A stretch of 64,000 bases of DNA from Paraspadella gotoi (Eukaryota > Chaetognatha): positions 26,637,331 through 26,701,330 of the forward strand of contig CM119265.1 of the NCBI GenBank assembly GCA_051294375.1. Direction: 5' to 3'. The translations under genes were made by a program, and so were the position numbers. Shown piece after piece: positions 1-9,463 of this stretch. Within the stretch, counting starts at the first letter, position 1. Every line of letters starts with the position of its first letter. The notes under the pieces were generated by a model that was given only the letters and a program-made list of their open reading frames with translations, made no database searches and was not told the DNA's origin.

Positions 1-54
<54 letters not shown>
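1..54. repeat. (GA)n microsatellite
   Basis: Perfect GA dinucleotide run at the left edge, so the true length is unknown. It is the first of more than twenty GA/CT tracts in the window. Confidence 0.97.
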
Positions 55-59
<5 letters not shown>

Positions 60-684
60 GAGTGCCTCTCCAATCTCGAGATGGCATCTGGAAAGTCGCC
101 CGCGCAGATTTAAAAATTTCATTATGAATTCGAATTCCGAATCCGCGTTTGAGCGCTTGTCCAGTAATATTAAGATCGAATAAAAAAATATTGAGAATTA
201 TTATGTTTATTTTTCATAATAAGTTTTAAATTTTCCAAATTATTATCAAGAAATTATGTTTTTAAAATACAAATAACTAATAAAATATTTTTTATATATT
301 ATTTATTTAGGGAGCCTGTACTTGTCTTTACTATGAATCTAACATTTAACATAATTTACACCCCCAAAAAATGTTAATACTTGATAATACTTAATAATAG
401 TATTATACATATTTTAATTTATTTAAACGAGCGCTTCATCGAACTTAAATCGACGTTCGACCGAAGAAATTAAACCGGAAACGCAGCTGAATTTTCCTCG
501 ACATCCGTTTGCGACGAAACAACCCAGGAAACACCCGAGGAAACGAGAAAACAGAAAAAAACAAAATGAAGAAAAAAAACTGAAATGGGTTAAAGATCAA
601 AAATTGAGCGAAGATGAAAATCGTTTAAACTCTTGAATTTTCAAGTTGACGCGCATTCGAATCGACTCATTGACTCATTTTAAG
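55..684. other. AT-rich non-coding stretch
   Basis: No convincing gene. The sequence is AT-rich with A- and T-runs and stops in all frames. It becomes purine-rich towards the next GA tract. Confidence 0.6.
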
Positions 685-799
<115 letters not shown>

Positions 800-824
800 A
801 TCGATTTAAATTTCTCTTTAACTC

Positions 825-838
825 GTTTCCATGGAAAC
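825..838. promoter_or_regulatory. Palindromic X-box-like site (RFX motif)
   Basis: GTTTCCATGGAAAC is a perfect 14-bp palindrome that matches the known RFX X-box pattern GTTnCC..GGnAAC. It sits 26 bases after the GA tract. Related CCATGG sites occur at 17350 and 17924. Binding is inferred from the motif alone. Confidence 0.4.
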
Positions 839-934
839 CAGGTGGATCGCATCGATCTTCAAGTTGAACGAATTTTCGAGTTTCGAAATTTAAAAATCGT
901 TTTAAAACGAATTTGGAAGAAGTGAACGACCAGG

Positions 935-970
935 TGTAAGAAGGACGATGACGACGATGACAACGACTAT

Positions 971-1004
<34 letters not shown>

Positions 1005-1065
1005 ATGATGACGATGACAAAGACGATGACGACGACGTTGACGACGACTACGACGACCATGAAGA
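935..1065. repeat. GAC/GAT trinucleotide array
   Basis: Imperfect repeat of GAC and GAT, encoding poly-Asp if read on the plus strand. There is no long open frame around it, so it is annotated as a simple repeat. Confidence 0.85.
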
Positions 1066-1446
1066 TGAATACATGTTTTCTTTACTAAATAACTAATTTT
1101 AAGTCTATTTTAAAAATGTTATAATGCTTAATTGTTTCCTTAGATTTTTTAAAAACTTTTTGCACAGCTTTTTTTTTCCTTGTTTGTTTGTTTTGTTTTT
1201 TTTTAATTTCCTTTCCCTTTTTTTCTCCTTTCTCGCTTCGTTCCTCCCCTTACTTCTTTCCTTTTTCTCTCTTCCTTCCTCCCTTTCTTCCTCCCTTTCC
1301 TTTCATTTCCTCCCTCTTTTCTTCTGGATCTCAGATCGTAAAACAGAGTCCAGGTCAAACAGAAAGAGAAAAAAAGACAAGCGAGGATTTTATCCTTTTC
1401 ATTCCACAGACTTTTATGGAGGAACTTCGTGTATTAGCGACATTAA

Positions 1447-1449
<3 letters not shown>

Positions 1450-1502
<53 letters not shown>
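1450..1502. repeat. (GA)n microsatellite
   Basis: Perfect GA run of about 50 bases following a pyrimidine-rich stretch (1140-1330). Confidence 0.97.
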
Positions 1503-1504
<2 letters not shown>

Positions 1505-1870
1505 TTTGTCAAGATCATAATGCTCATATGCTCATATTTCCGAGGGAGGAAAGTTGAAAAGCAATTTTCCGTTCTGCTGGTTCATTTCTTTGTCATTATT
1601 TATTTTGTCCCATTTTCAACATTTTAGTGTTGGCCACTTTTTTTAAAACTTTTTAAATTGTATTTTGTTCTGATAAACACACCAAATACAATAATATTGC
1701 ATACTCGTATGAAACGAGAACTAATTAAACTATAAAGGTAAAATAATCGCGTCGGATTGTCATTTTTAGATCATTTAAATTCATAGTTCAAATCGAGTTT
1801 CTTGTTCCGAGATGGAATTTTCGTTAAATTCCTCAAAAAGAAAGTAAAGATGAAATGTTTCTTTATCGCT
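1503..1870. other. AT-rich non-coding stretch
   Basis: No gene or structured feature seen. Confidence 0.5.
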
Positions 1871-2044
1871 GCAATTTTCGTCGTCGTTATCGTTGTCATC
1901 ATCGTAATCTTCATCATTATCATCATCTTCGTCATCATCATCGTCGTCGTCGTCGTCATCATCGTCTCCATCCAATTCGTCCTTCCGATTTTGACTTGAC
2001 GAATGTTTTAGCGTCAAAAAATTTGAATCTGATGAATGCGAATC

Positions 2045-2090
<46 letters not shown>

Positions 2091-2101
2091 AATGAATGCA
2101 A
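1781..2101 (-). CDS. Hypothetical Ser-rich then Asp-rich open frame
   Basis: A 106-residue minus-strand frame reads as a poly-Ser tract, a mixed linker (SDSHSSDSNFLTLKHSSSQN), a poly-Asp tract with E and N interruptions, and an aromatic tail ending FEEFNENSISEQETRFEL. Disordered Ser/Asp regions of this kind occur in nuclear proteins. However, there is no ATG start (it opens on TTG), and the bulk is GTC/GAC and ATC/GAT repeat. It could be part of an exon, or only a repeat that happens to be open. No homology is recognised. Confidence 0.15.
1875..2092. repeat. Two GTC/ATC and GAC trinucleotide arrays
   Basis: A GTC/ATC/TTC array at 1875-1975 and a purer (GAC)n array at 2045-2092 lie in opposite strand senses about 70 bases apart. 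Together they could form a partial hairpin. Confidence 0.85.
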
Positions 2102-2135
2102 TTCAGAGTTTATCAGAAAAATGATCCTACCTCAG

Positions 2136-2141
2136 GTAAGT
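2136..2141 (+). promoter_or_regulatory. Consensus 5' splice site
   Basis: CAG then GTAAGT is a perfect splice-donor match on the plus strand. The upstream frame (1855-2124) is repeat-derived and closes before it, so no exon can be assigned. Confidence 0.25.
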
Positions 2142-2284
2142 CGCTACCATTTTTTATTTGCCAATGTATTACTTACCATTCCATCCCTAAAATTTTGAAT
2201 ACTCACTTAATAAGTTAATACCACTTTTACAATCTTTTTTGCAAATCGTTAATACCACTTATACAATCGTTTTTGCCCTTGCAG

Positions 2285-2525
2285 AAACCTTTTTTTTTCA
2301 ACCATCGTTTTCTGCCATTTTAACCTAACTTTATGCCATTTTAACCGACCTCTATGCCATTTCATCCACCGATTCTTCCAATTTAACTACCGTCTCTTGC
2401 CATTTCAACTACCGTTTCTGCCATTTCAACAACCGTTTTATGCCATTTCAACCTCTGATATCTGCCATTTCAATCACCGCATTTTGCCATTTCAACCACC
2501 GTTTTTTGCCATTTCAACCACTCTT
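2285..2525. repeat. Imperfect tandem repeat of TGCCATTT units
   Basis: About eleven imperfect units of 20-24 bases, each starting TGCCATTT(C/T)AACC. The same TGCCATTT/AAATGGCA word is clustered again near 30.3, 50.7 and 61.4 kb. Confidence 0.8.
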
Positions 2526-2625
2526 AGTAATCCTCCCCCTTCCGCTTTTTTTACTCTTCTATTCTTCGCCCACGTTTCGTTTTTTAGGCCGAACTTTCAT
2601 CTACATTTACAATTTCGCCTTATCT

Positions 2626-2629
<4 letters not shown>

Positions 2630-2683
<54 letters not shown>

Positions 2684-2692
2684 CTCCTCTCG
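2630..2692. repeat. (CT)n microsatellite
   Basis: CT run of about 60 bases with two interruptions. The 148- and 170-residue plus-strand frames across it are low-complexity. Confidence 0.95.
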
Positions 2693-3149
2693 TTTTTCGA
2701 CTATTAGTCTCCTTGCTCGTTCTCCTCTCAACCAAAAAACAAAAGCGCGACCCACACATAAATGCTCTTTCCACACACACACGCAGCCCAAAAGTTTCCT
2801 GTGTCGTAAATGTGGTGGCGCACGCGATGTGTGTCTCTCTCTCTCGCGGTTGTGGTCGGCGTTGTGGGCGATTCTCGTTAATGTAGCTGTTTTGGGTTTT
2901 TTTTTATAAACTTGACTGTTGAATCGGTTGTTTTGACATTTGCTCAGTTGCTTTTGTCGAGTAATTTATGGAGACTTTAGCGTTTAAATTTGTACGAAAA
3001 AGAAATAAAACTTTTTTTTTTTACTTCATCAGACCGAACTGAAGTACGTACAGCTTTTCGCTTCGATAAATCGGTCACTTAACCTTGAGTGTGAGTGGAA
3101 AATCTATTAGGTGACTGATCAATTAACGAATTACGTCCATACGATCAAA

Positions 3150-3191
3150 ATTGTCGTCGTCATTGTCGTCGTCGTCGTCGTCGTCGTCGTC
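3150..3191. repeat. (GTC)n array
   Basis: Short GTC/CGT trinucleotide repeat in AT-rich surroundings. Nothing else is seen between 2900 and 3600. Confidence 0.85.
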
Positions 3192-3628
3192 AATACATAA
3201 ATTCGCAAGTTAAATTAGCTTCCGTGAAATTTCTGACAATTCATATTTTCTTTTTGGTTGAAAAACTTCAGATCAAAACCGATGAAATAAAAATAAGAAT
3301 ATTGTTTTGTTTTTTTTTGTTTTTTTTATCATGGTAGATCAACACGGAGAAAATTTGGTCCCAAAACATCGAGATATCGACTGTTTAGATTCGTTTCAAT
3401 TCAATTCAAATCAATCTTTATTATTGTGGTAATTCTTTTTACATGTTAACATTCTTTTTTGTTCATTTGTCATATTTAACATCAAAAAACGGTTAAGCAG
3501 AAAATAAATAAAAACTAAACAAGAATCAAAAATGGGCACAATTTTCCAAAATTGACCCCGCTCTGTTATTCACTGAACATAATTTTAATTTAACTTTAGT
3601 TTAAATATCTAAATATGATTTTTTACCA

Positions 3629-3672
3629 AATTTTTAACTCAATCCCTAACCCTTATCCTTAACCCGAATGCT
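3629..3672 (-). repeat. Degenerate telomere-like CCCTAA tract
   Basis: CCCTAACCC and related words (complement of TTAGGG) occur with point differences. A counterpart in the opposite sense lies at 13115-13192. It is interstitial and too degenerate to be an active chromosome end. Confidence 0.4.
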
Positions 3673-3689
3673 TTTCTTTATTTCCCAAC

Positions 3690-3835
3690 CCTAAGTAACT
3701 CCTGACCTTAATTCTGACCTTAATCCTGACTTTAATCCTAACCTTAATCATGACCTTAATCCTGACCTTAATCGTGACCTTAATCCTGACCTTAATCCTG
3801 ACTTTAATCCTTAACCACAACTCCATCTCAAATCC
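3690..3835. repeat. 12-bp tandem minisatellite
   Basis: About eleven units close to CTTAATCCTGAC, with substitutions at one or two positions per unit. Confidence 0.85.
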
Positions 3836-4029
3836 TTAATTTAATTCATTATCGGTACCAATTTTATATATATTTTTTTTATATCATTTAAGTAAGTAGA
3901 CAGATATTTCAATATGAAACCAAAGTGGAATTTTATTCTCAGAAAATAGACATGAAGACAGTGTCAATTTTCAGACAGTGAATCAAAGCAGAAACAGAGG
4001 CTATTTATAATGGGCAAGTAGACGAAGCC

Positions 4030-4092
4030 AGATTCCTTTTCCGGAATCCTCCTCTTCCTCTTCTGGAACCTTCTTTTCCTCTTCCGGAAACT
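4030..4092. promoter_or_regulatory. Repeated TTCCGGAA/TTCC words (ETS-like)
   Basis: Two TTCCGGAA palindromes and several CCTCTTCC words within 60 bases, repeated in related form at 4815-4850. These match the GGAA core of ETS-family sites. They also read on the minus strand as related acidic peptides (PEEEEDSG), so coding origin is an alternative. Confidence 0.25.
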
Positions 4093-4222
4093 ATTGTTCC
4101 TGTTAAAGAGTTTATGATGATTTTTATCTGAGTTGGGCCCTGACCTTTTATTTTTTAATGGTTCAAATATCTGAGTTTAAAGTTTAATTGAATGACTCCA
4201 ATAGTTCTGTTTAAAGTCTCTA

Positions 4223-4390
4223 ATTGGTTGAATATTATACCTTGAATTTGAATATCTGGTCTCTCATTGGTTAATAATAACTAGTAGATGTTTTGATCTT
4301 ATTCTTAAAATGTGAATTCTCCTCTCATTGGTTGTAATAATTGTGTCCTTGTATATAAAAGGAGAGTAAATTCTTAATTTTTGGGAGATT
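4223..4390 (+). promoter_or_regulatory. Core promoter: three CCAAT boxes and a TATA box
   Basis: ATTGG (reverse CCAAT) at 4223, 4266 and 4327, the last two in a repeated TCTCATTGGTT context, is followed by TATATAAAAG at 4352-4361. Transcription would be expected to start near 4385-4390. This layout is like a cellular core promoter or the U3 part of an LTR. No second LTR copy was found nearby. Confidence 0.45.
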
Positions 4391-4432
4391 TTTCTGAGAC
4401 CATCAGGTATTAAATGATATTTGTGAAATTAT

Positions 4433-4645
4433 TTGAATATGGTAATTAATTTTAAGCTTTTATGTAGCTTTGAGCTGTTGCTGCGTCTCGGTTCTGCTGC
4501 TACTGTTGCTGCGTCTCGGCTCTGTTGCTGCATCTCGGTTCTACTGCTACTGTTGCTGGGTCTCGGCTCTACTACTGCTGCTGTATTTTGGTTCTGTCAT
4601 TCTGATGCACGTTTTTCAATGATTATTTGGATATTGAATACTTAA
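4433..4645 (+). CDS. Hypothetical Leu/Ala/Ser-rich small ORF downstream of the promoter
   Basis: Frame of 70 residues starting at ATG 4439 (M-V-I-N-F-K-L-L), or at an upstream non-ATG codon at 4433, about 50 bases after the expected start of transcription from the CCAAT/TATA promoter. The body is built from a tandem DNA repeat of CTGCTGCTAC and GTCTCGGCTC words (4470-4590) that gives a hydrophobic Leu-Ala-Val stretch. The position downstream of a promoter is the only argument for it; the repeat composition argues against. No homology is recognised. Confidence 0.15.
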   Translation: MNMVINFKLLCSFELLLRLGSAATVAASRLCCCISVLLLLLLGLGSTTAAVFWFCHSDARFSMIIWILNT

Positions 4646-4696
4646 ATAAGTTATTATTCTATTTTTACTCTTTGAATATATGGATTTGAGTTAATA

Positions 4697-4897
4697 TTAA
4701 GTCAAGATTAAGCACTGCTCAATGTTCTCATCTGAAACTGAAGAACCCCCCAAGGAATCTTCCACAGTTCCTTTTCTGGATTTGGCTTCCAAAATCCCGT
4801 TCAAAGTTATTCCAGAATCTTCTTCCTCTTCCGGAATCCTCTTCCTTAATCCTTTCCTCGTTCCGGGTTTCATTCCTCTGTGATCAAATAGTTCCAT
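4697..4897 (-). CDS. Hypothetical 66-residue hydrophilic protein
   Basis: ATG at 4897 opens a minus-strand frame of ordinary composition (MELFDHRGMKPGTRKGLRKR at the start, then IPEEEEDSGITLNG) that ends at TAA 4697. It is not repeat-derived, unlike most frames here, and a related acidic peptide can be read at 4030-4090. It lies just beyond the 3' end of the MFS gene on the same strand and overlaps that gene's candidate poly(A) signal, so it may instead be 3' flanking sequence. No family is recognised. Confidence 0.2.
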   Translation of the reverse strand: MELFDHRGMKPGTRKGLRKRIPEEEEDSGITLNGILEAKSRKGTVEDSLGGSSVSDENIEQCLILT

Positions 4898-4907
4898 GCG
4901 ATTCTAT

Positions 4908-4913
4908 TTTATT
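4908..4913 (-). terminator. Candidate poly(A) signal for the MFS gene
   Basis: AATAAA on the minus strand about 150 bases after the stop codon at 5064. It is the first canonical hexamer downstream. Confidence 0.35.
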
Positions 4914-5063
4914 CCATCTTTGGAATTGTTAGATATTCCTATAATGATATATATATTTTTTAATTTAAAAATAATTAAATTCTGAATTAAAGTTAAAATT
5001 GGACACTATTGTAAAACATAGCCTAGTTCGGCCTCTTAACTTGAAAAATGAAAGAAAGAAAGC

Positions 5064-5330
5064 TCATTTTCCCTTCCACCTCAGCAGCAGCAGGAGCAGC
5101 GTCAGACCCGCGACGATGACGCAGTATCCCGCCCCCAGCGCCACGAACACGAGCCCGTAATTCCAAAATGTGGGCGTTGCCCCTAAATTGACGGCGTCGT
5201 TGGCGCCAACGATGGCGCCGACTGCGATGGGTCCGGCGGCGGCAAGGATCATAGAGATGGCGGAAGTGACGCCGTTAATGACGCCGAGAGCGCCGGGCGA
5301 AGAGTGGGCGTTGACGAGGAGGTAGAGAGA
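5064..5330 (-). CDS. MFS transporter exon 5 (TM11-TM12 and stop)
   Basis: A pyrimidine-rich acceptor (CCTGCCACAG) precedes TCTCTCTACC at 5330. The exon reads SLYLLVNAHSSPGALG, then VINGVTSAISMILAAAGPIA, an extracellular-type loop with NDAVNLGATPTFWNYG, TM12 (LVFVALGAGYCVIVAGL) and LRWKGK, stopping at TGA 5064. The LVNxxSSPxxLGxxNG segment is a hallmark of MFS_1 TM10/TM11 junctions. The exon is intact, with no frame change in 88 codons, and joins exon 4 in phase 0. Confidence 0.85.
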   Translation of the reverse strand, partial: SLYLLVNAHSSPGALGVINGVTSAISMILAAAGPIAVGAIVGANDAVNLGATPTFWNYGLVFVALGAGYCVIVAGLTLLLLLLRWKGK

Positions 5331-8300
5331 CTGTGGCAGGAAGAGGCGGAGGGGCAAGAAAGACTTTAACACTTTCTTTTTATTAATACCAAAAACACTA
5401 TTAACGAAAATCGGTAAGAAAATCAATAACTGAAAACAGAAGACACTAATATGAAAAATTAAAACATTAATAAAATGTTAAGAACCAATTAATCAAAACT
5501 ACAAAAACAAACGTTCAAAAACTAAAACTTGAAAATTATAGAAACAAAAACAAAAAAGTCGAAACAATATATTTATAAAAACATGAATTAAAATTTAAAA
5601 TTTCTACATTAAAATTAGTACTTGGGCTACTAAACCGTTTTCAAATGTTACTTATTTAAGGGAATTCATTGTATTTACATTGCATTTAAATTAAATTTAA
5701 ATATGCTATAATACAGTACATAATATAATAGTTTCTAATCTTTCAGAACGGATTCTGATTGAGATCACAAAGTATGATAAAGATTATTATTACAACTTTT
5801 AAAAATTGTTACTATTCATGTAAATGGGTAAAAAAATTAAAATTAAAAATGTCTCTTGCCTGCAACAACAAAAACGAACTCCCACGCTGCAGCGTAAACA
5901 GTACGCCCAGCAGAGCAGGACGCGTCGCATCCGAGGCGCCGCCCAATTTGACGCCGGGCAGAGCGACGGTGAAGGCGGCGGCGAGGACGCCGCCGATAAC
6001 GCCGGCGGCGACGTCGCCAACGCGGCCGACGACGCCGGGCGCGACGACGGCGACGACGACGACGGCCACGTTAGGCAGGCCGGCGACCAGGCCAAGATCG
6101 AAGGTCAACAGGCCAGCGCCGCCGTGGGAAGACGCCAGACCGCCCCAAAGAGACAGCGCCTCTCGCGATCCTTTGGAGACGAAAGCGTAAAGGGCGTTGG
6201 CGATGATGACGATGGCGAGGGAGGAGGAGGAGGAGGAAGCGGAGGAAGAGGAAGAAGAGCAGGATGCGCAGCAGCAGCAGTAGAGAGAAGAAGATTCTGG
6301 AAAAAAACAAATACTCCTAATCTCATTTGCATATTGTAGTAAAACGACTTGTTTTGTTCTTCGAATATTTGAGACCATTTCATCTTAGAAAAAAGATTTT
6401 TTTTTGTTATTTATTTAACTTTTTTAATTAGAACTTTGACAAAAGTTACCTATTATTATTCAAACCTACAAAACTGTTTGACCATTTTACAATGTCATGA
6501 AACTCGTATGCCTCTGTCGCTTTAAAAAGAAACTAAAACGAGATCTCGTTGAAATCCTTCCATAGCCTTGCTTGTACCTTTGATTATAGGGCTCTATCCT
6601 GTTTGCCCTTACGTCCTGTTGGAACGGAATTTTTTAGAAATGCTTCCAATAAAAAATCATACCAACGAAGGAGGCGTGGGTTCGAATCTCACCGCTGCCA
6701 CCACAATGAAGGAAGTAGGCGTGGTAGATTATGCAGAGAAAAGGCAGGCAATAAACAATATAACAAATAGTCCATAAGGAGTTTGATGTTTGTTTCTTGA
6801 AGGTAAGTTGAATAGTGATCCAGTTCCCTCTCTCGTTTCTCTGCCGTGGGTTTCCTGAGGGAAGCCTCCTCTCTGATTGGTCAATAAGAAGAAAAGACGG
6901 AGAAGCCAAGAGAGGCAAGCTCTCTGATTGGTCAATCAGAAGAAAAGACGGAGAAGCCAAGAGAGACAAGCCACTAGATAATCCATTCTCTGCGTTGATA
7001 CTGCTGAGTTATTTTCGAAAATTTAAAAGAAATCCCCGGATTATAAATAAATAAACGGATGACAAACTTTGATCTGTGTTTTAATTTGGTTATGAGTTGG
7101 TTTATTTATTTAAAAAGATTCTGGAAAAAAACAAATCCTCTTAATCTCATTTGCATATTGTAGTAAGACGACATGTTTTGTTCTTCGAATATTTAGAAAT
7201 ATTTATTTTTTACAAAGGTTAAATTTCTTATTAATTTTTGTTTTTTATTATTTTTTTTTATTAATAAGCATTTCAACAGAAATTACGTATTATTATTGAA
7301 ACCTGCAAAACTGTTACTATATTACGACATTCATATGCCTTTATTGCTTTAAAAATAAACTAAAAACAAAATATCGTTAAAATCCCTCCATGGTTTTTGA
7401 TGTTCCCGTAACTTTGGGACTAACCTACTTGTCCTTACGTGCTGTTGGTGCGAAACTTATTAGATATACTTCTAATATATATATATAGTATATGTCCATT
7501 GTCAAGTGTCCATCGTCCAATATAAAATCATGGATCTCGAGGTGAAAATCAAAGATGAGATTTTTTTCTGAGAATAAGGATGACGTGGGACACACTAGGG
7601 AGTCTTGAAATGAAATGAAATGAAATGAAATGAAATGAAATGCTTCTGAAACTAAGGAAAGCTAAGTCTATTTATATCTGAGGGAGAGGATCAGAGGCAA
7701 GAGTGATTTTGACAGTTCTATCAATTCTGCACGCTGATCGGTCGATTTCAGTTCCTGCGATGATTCATATTCAATATATATGTTAGAGCTATTTGCGAAA
7801 ATTTAAATGAAGTTCCCGTCGTATATATAAATAAACATAATAAAAAAAAATTAAAATGTTGCTTTGCGTTTGAATTTAGTTATTAGTTAGTTTAATAAGT
7901 TATTTAACTTTATGTATCATTTAGTTACCGCAACAGAGAGAGTCGTCATTGTCGATATTATTGACCCGTTCGTCCGTCACTTCAGCGCGATGGACGATTC
8001 TGTCGTCGTCGTCGTCGTTCAAGATGTAATCCATGTCGTCGAGATCCGACGTGAGATTCCTCTTCACTTCCTCCTCCTCCTCCTCCTCCTTCCTTTCGAG
8101 GAAGACGAAGACGAGGAAGAAAGCGATGATGCAGACGAGGAGGTGAGACACGCCGACGAGGAGGAAGGGACGGTCGGGGACGAGGTAGGGAGTGAGGGAG
8201 GGAGCTGAGGAGTGGGAGGGGACGGGAGGAGAGAGGGGAGGAAAGAGAGAAGGAAGGAGAAAGGATTAGAGAGGAAAAGAAGGAGAGGAAAGGGGGGGGG

Positions 8301-9409
8301 AGGAAGAATGAAACGATAAAGACACAAAAGAGGATTAAGGAAAATAGAAAATAATGTCAGTATTTCTTTAAACGTAACAACTAAAGAACAGGGAGTAGAA
8401 ATACTATTAAAGAAATTCACCAGAAGGTATAAGTTTAGGAACAATATTTAGCAATATCTAGCAAATAGACTATTGGTGATTATTAATCTATATTTATTTT
8501 TATGTTTTAACAGTCCCAGTCAGCCTATTTTATATGTAGTATTATTTCTATGAAGAATTGCAAATTACATGTTTTACTATATTAGACTTTTTATTGAAAT
8601 TTAAAAATTAATGTAAAAATTTAATTTATTTCACTATGTATTATATTTAATTATATTCTTTATATAATATATATTCTTTTATAATGTAATGATGAGCAGG
8701 CTGTTATTTGTCTTCTGTTCTGTATTTGTATATAATGTCAAAATTTTATTATTTTTTAATCTGAAGACAGAATCAGATTTCTCATGAAATAAATTCGTTT
8801 TTAATTTCCTATTTAAAAATTTTAGCCTATTACATAATATCACTATTTACAAATATAGTTCATGGAGTCCAGTTATGTATAATTTTTTTTTTTAAATTAC
8901 CAAAGTGGGTTTTTATTTTCATAATCTATAGACTAATTTTTTTAATGAAATTTTATAATTTTCACATCACTCTACCACCTGCAACCACCCGGCACGATCG
9001 GTCCCGCCGTCGTCCCAGCTTGCCACTAAGCAGAAACAATCCACTTTGACACTCTGCCGGCGCCGTTTCGTCGATCCGAGTCGTCGCGCGCGGCGGCGCG
9101 AACGACGCCGCCCGCGTCGGCGACCCGCCGATGAGGCGCCACGCCAGCACGCCGTAGAATGATCTCGCGATGCCAAAAGAAAGACGCGGCGCCGAGGAAA
9201 AGGAGGGAAGGAAGGAGAACGGCGCGCGCTCCAATCGATCGGAGAGGCGACCCCAGAGGGCGTTGCACATGCCGGCGAAAAAGACGCCTTTGTTTTTTTT
9301 TGTTTGTTTTTTTTTAAGGAGGTTGGGGGGTGGGGAGAATGGAGGGAGAGGGGGGGGCAAAAGGCGGTGTCGGAAAGATCGTTACGATTATAATATAGAG
9401 ACATAGTTT

Positions 9410-9463
<54 letters not shown>

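Noticed and set aside
5824-6339. 171-residue plus-strand frame and several other frames over MFS exon 4
   Set aside because: GC-rich coding DNA opens the antisense frames. Only the minus frame 5860-6296 has MFS motifs and splice signals.
6664-6710. Intact tRNA-Leu gene
   Set aside because: Only the 3' 38 bases are present. No matching 5' acceptor strand, D-arm or anticodon arm within 150 bases upstream.
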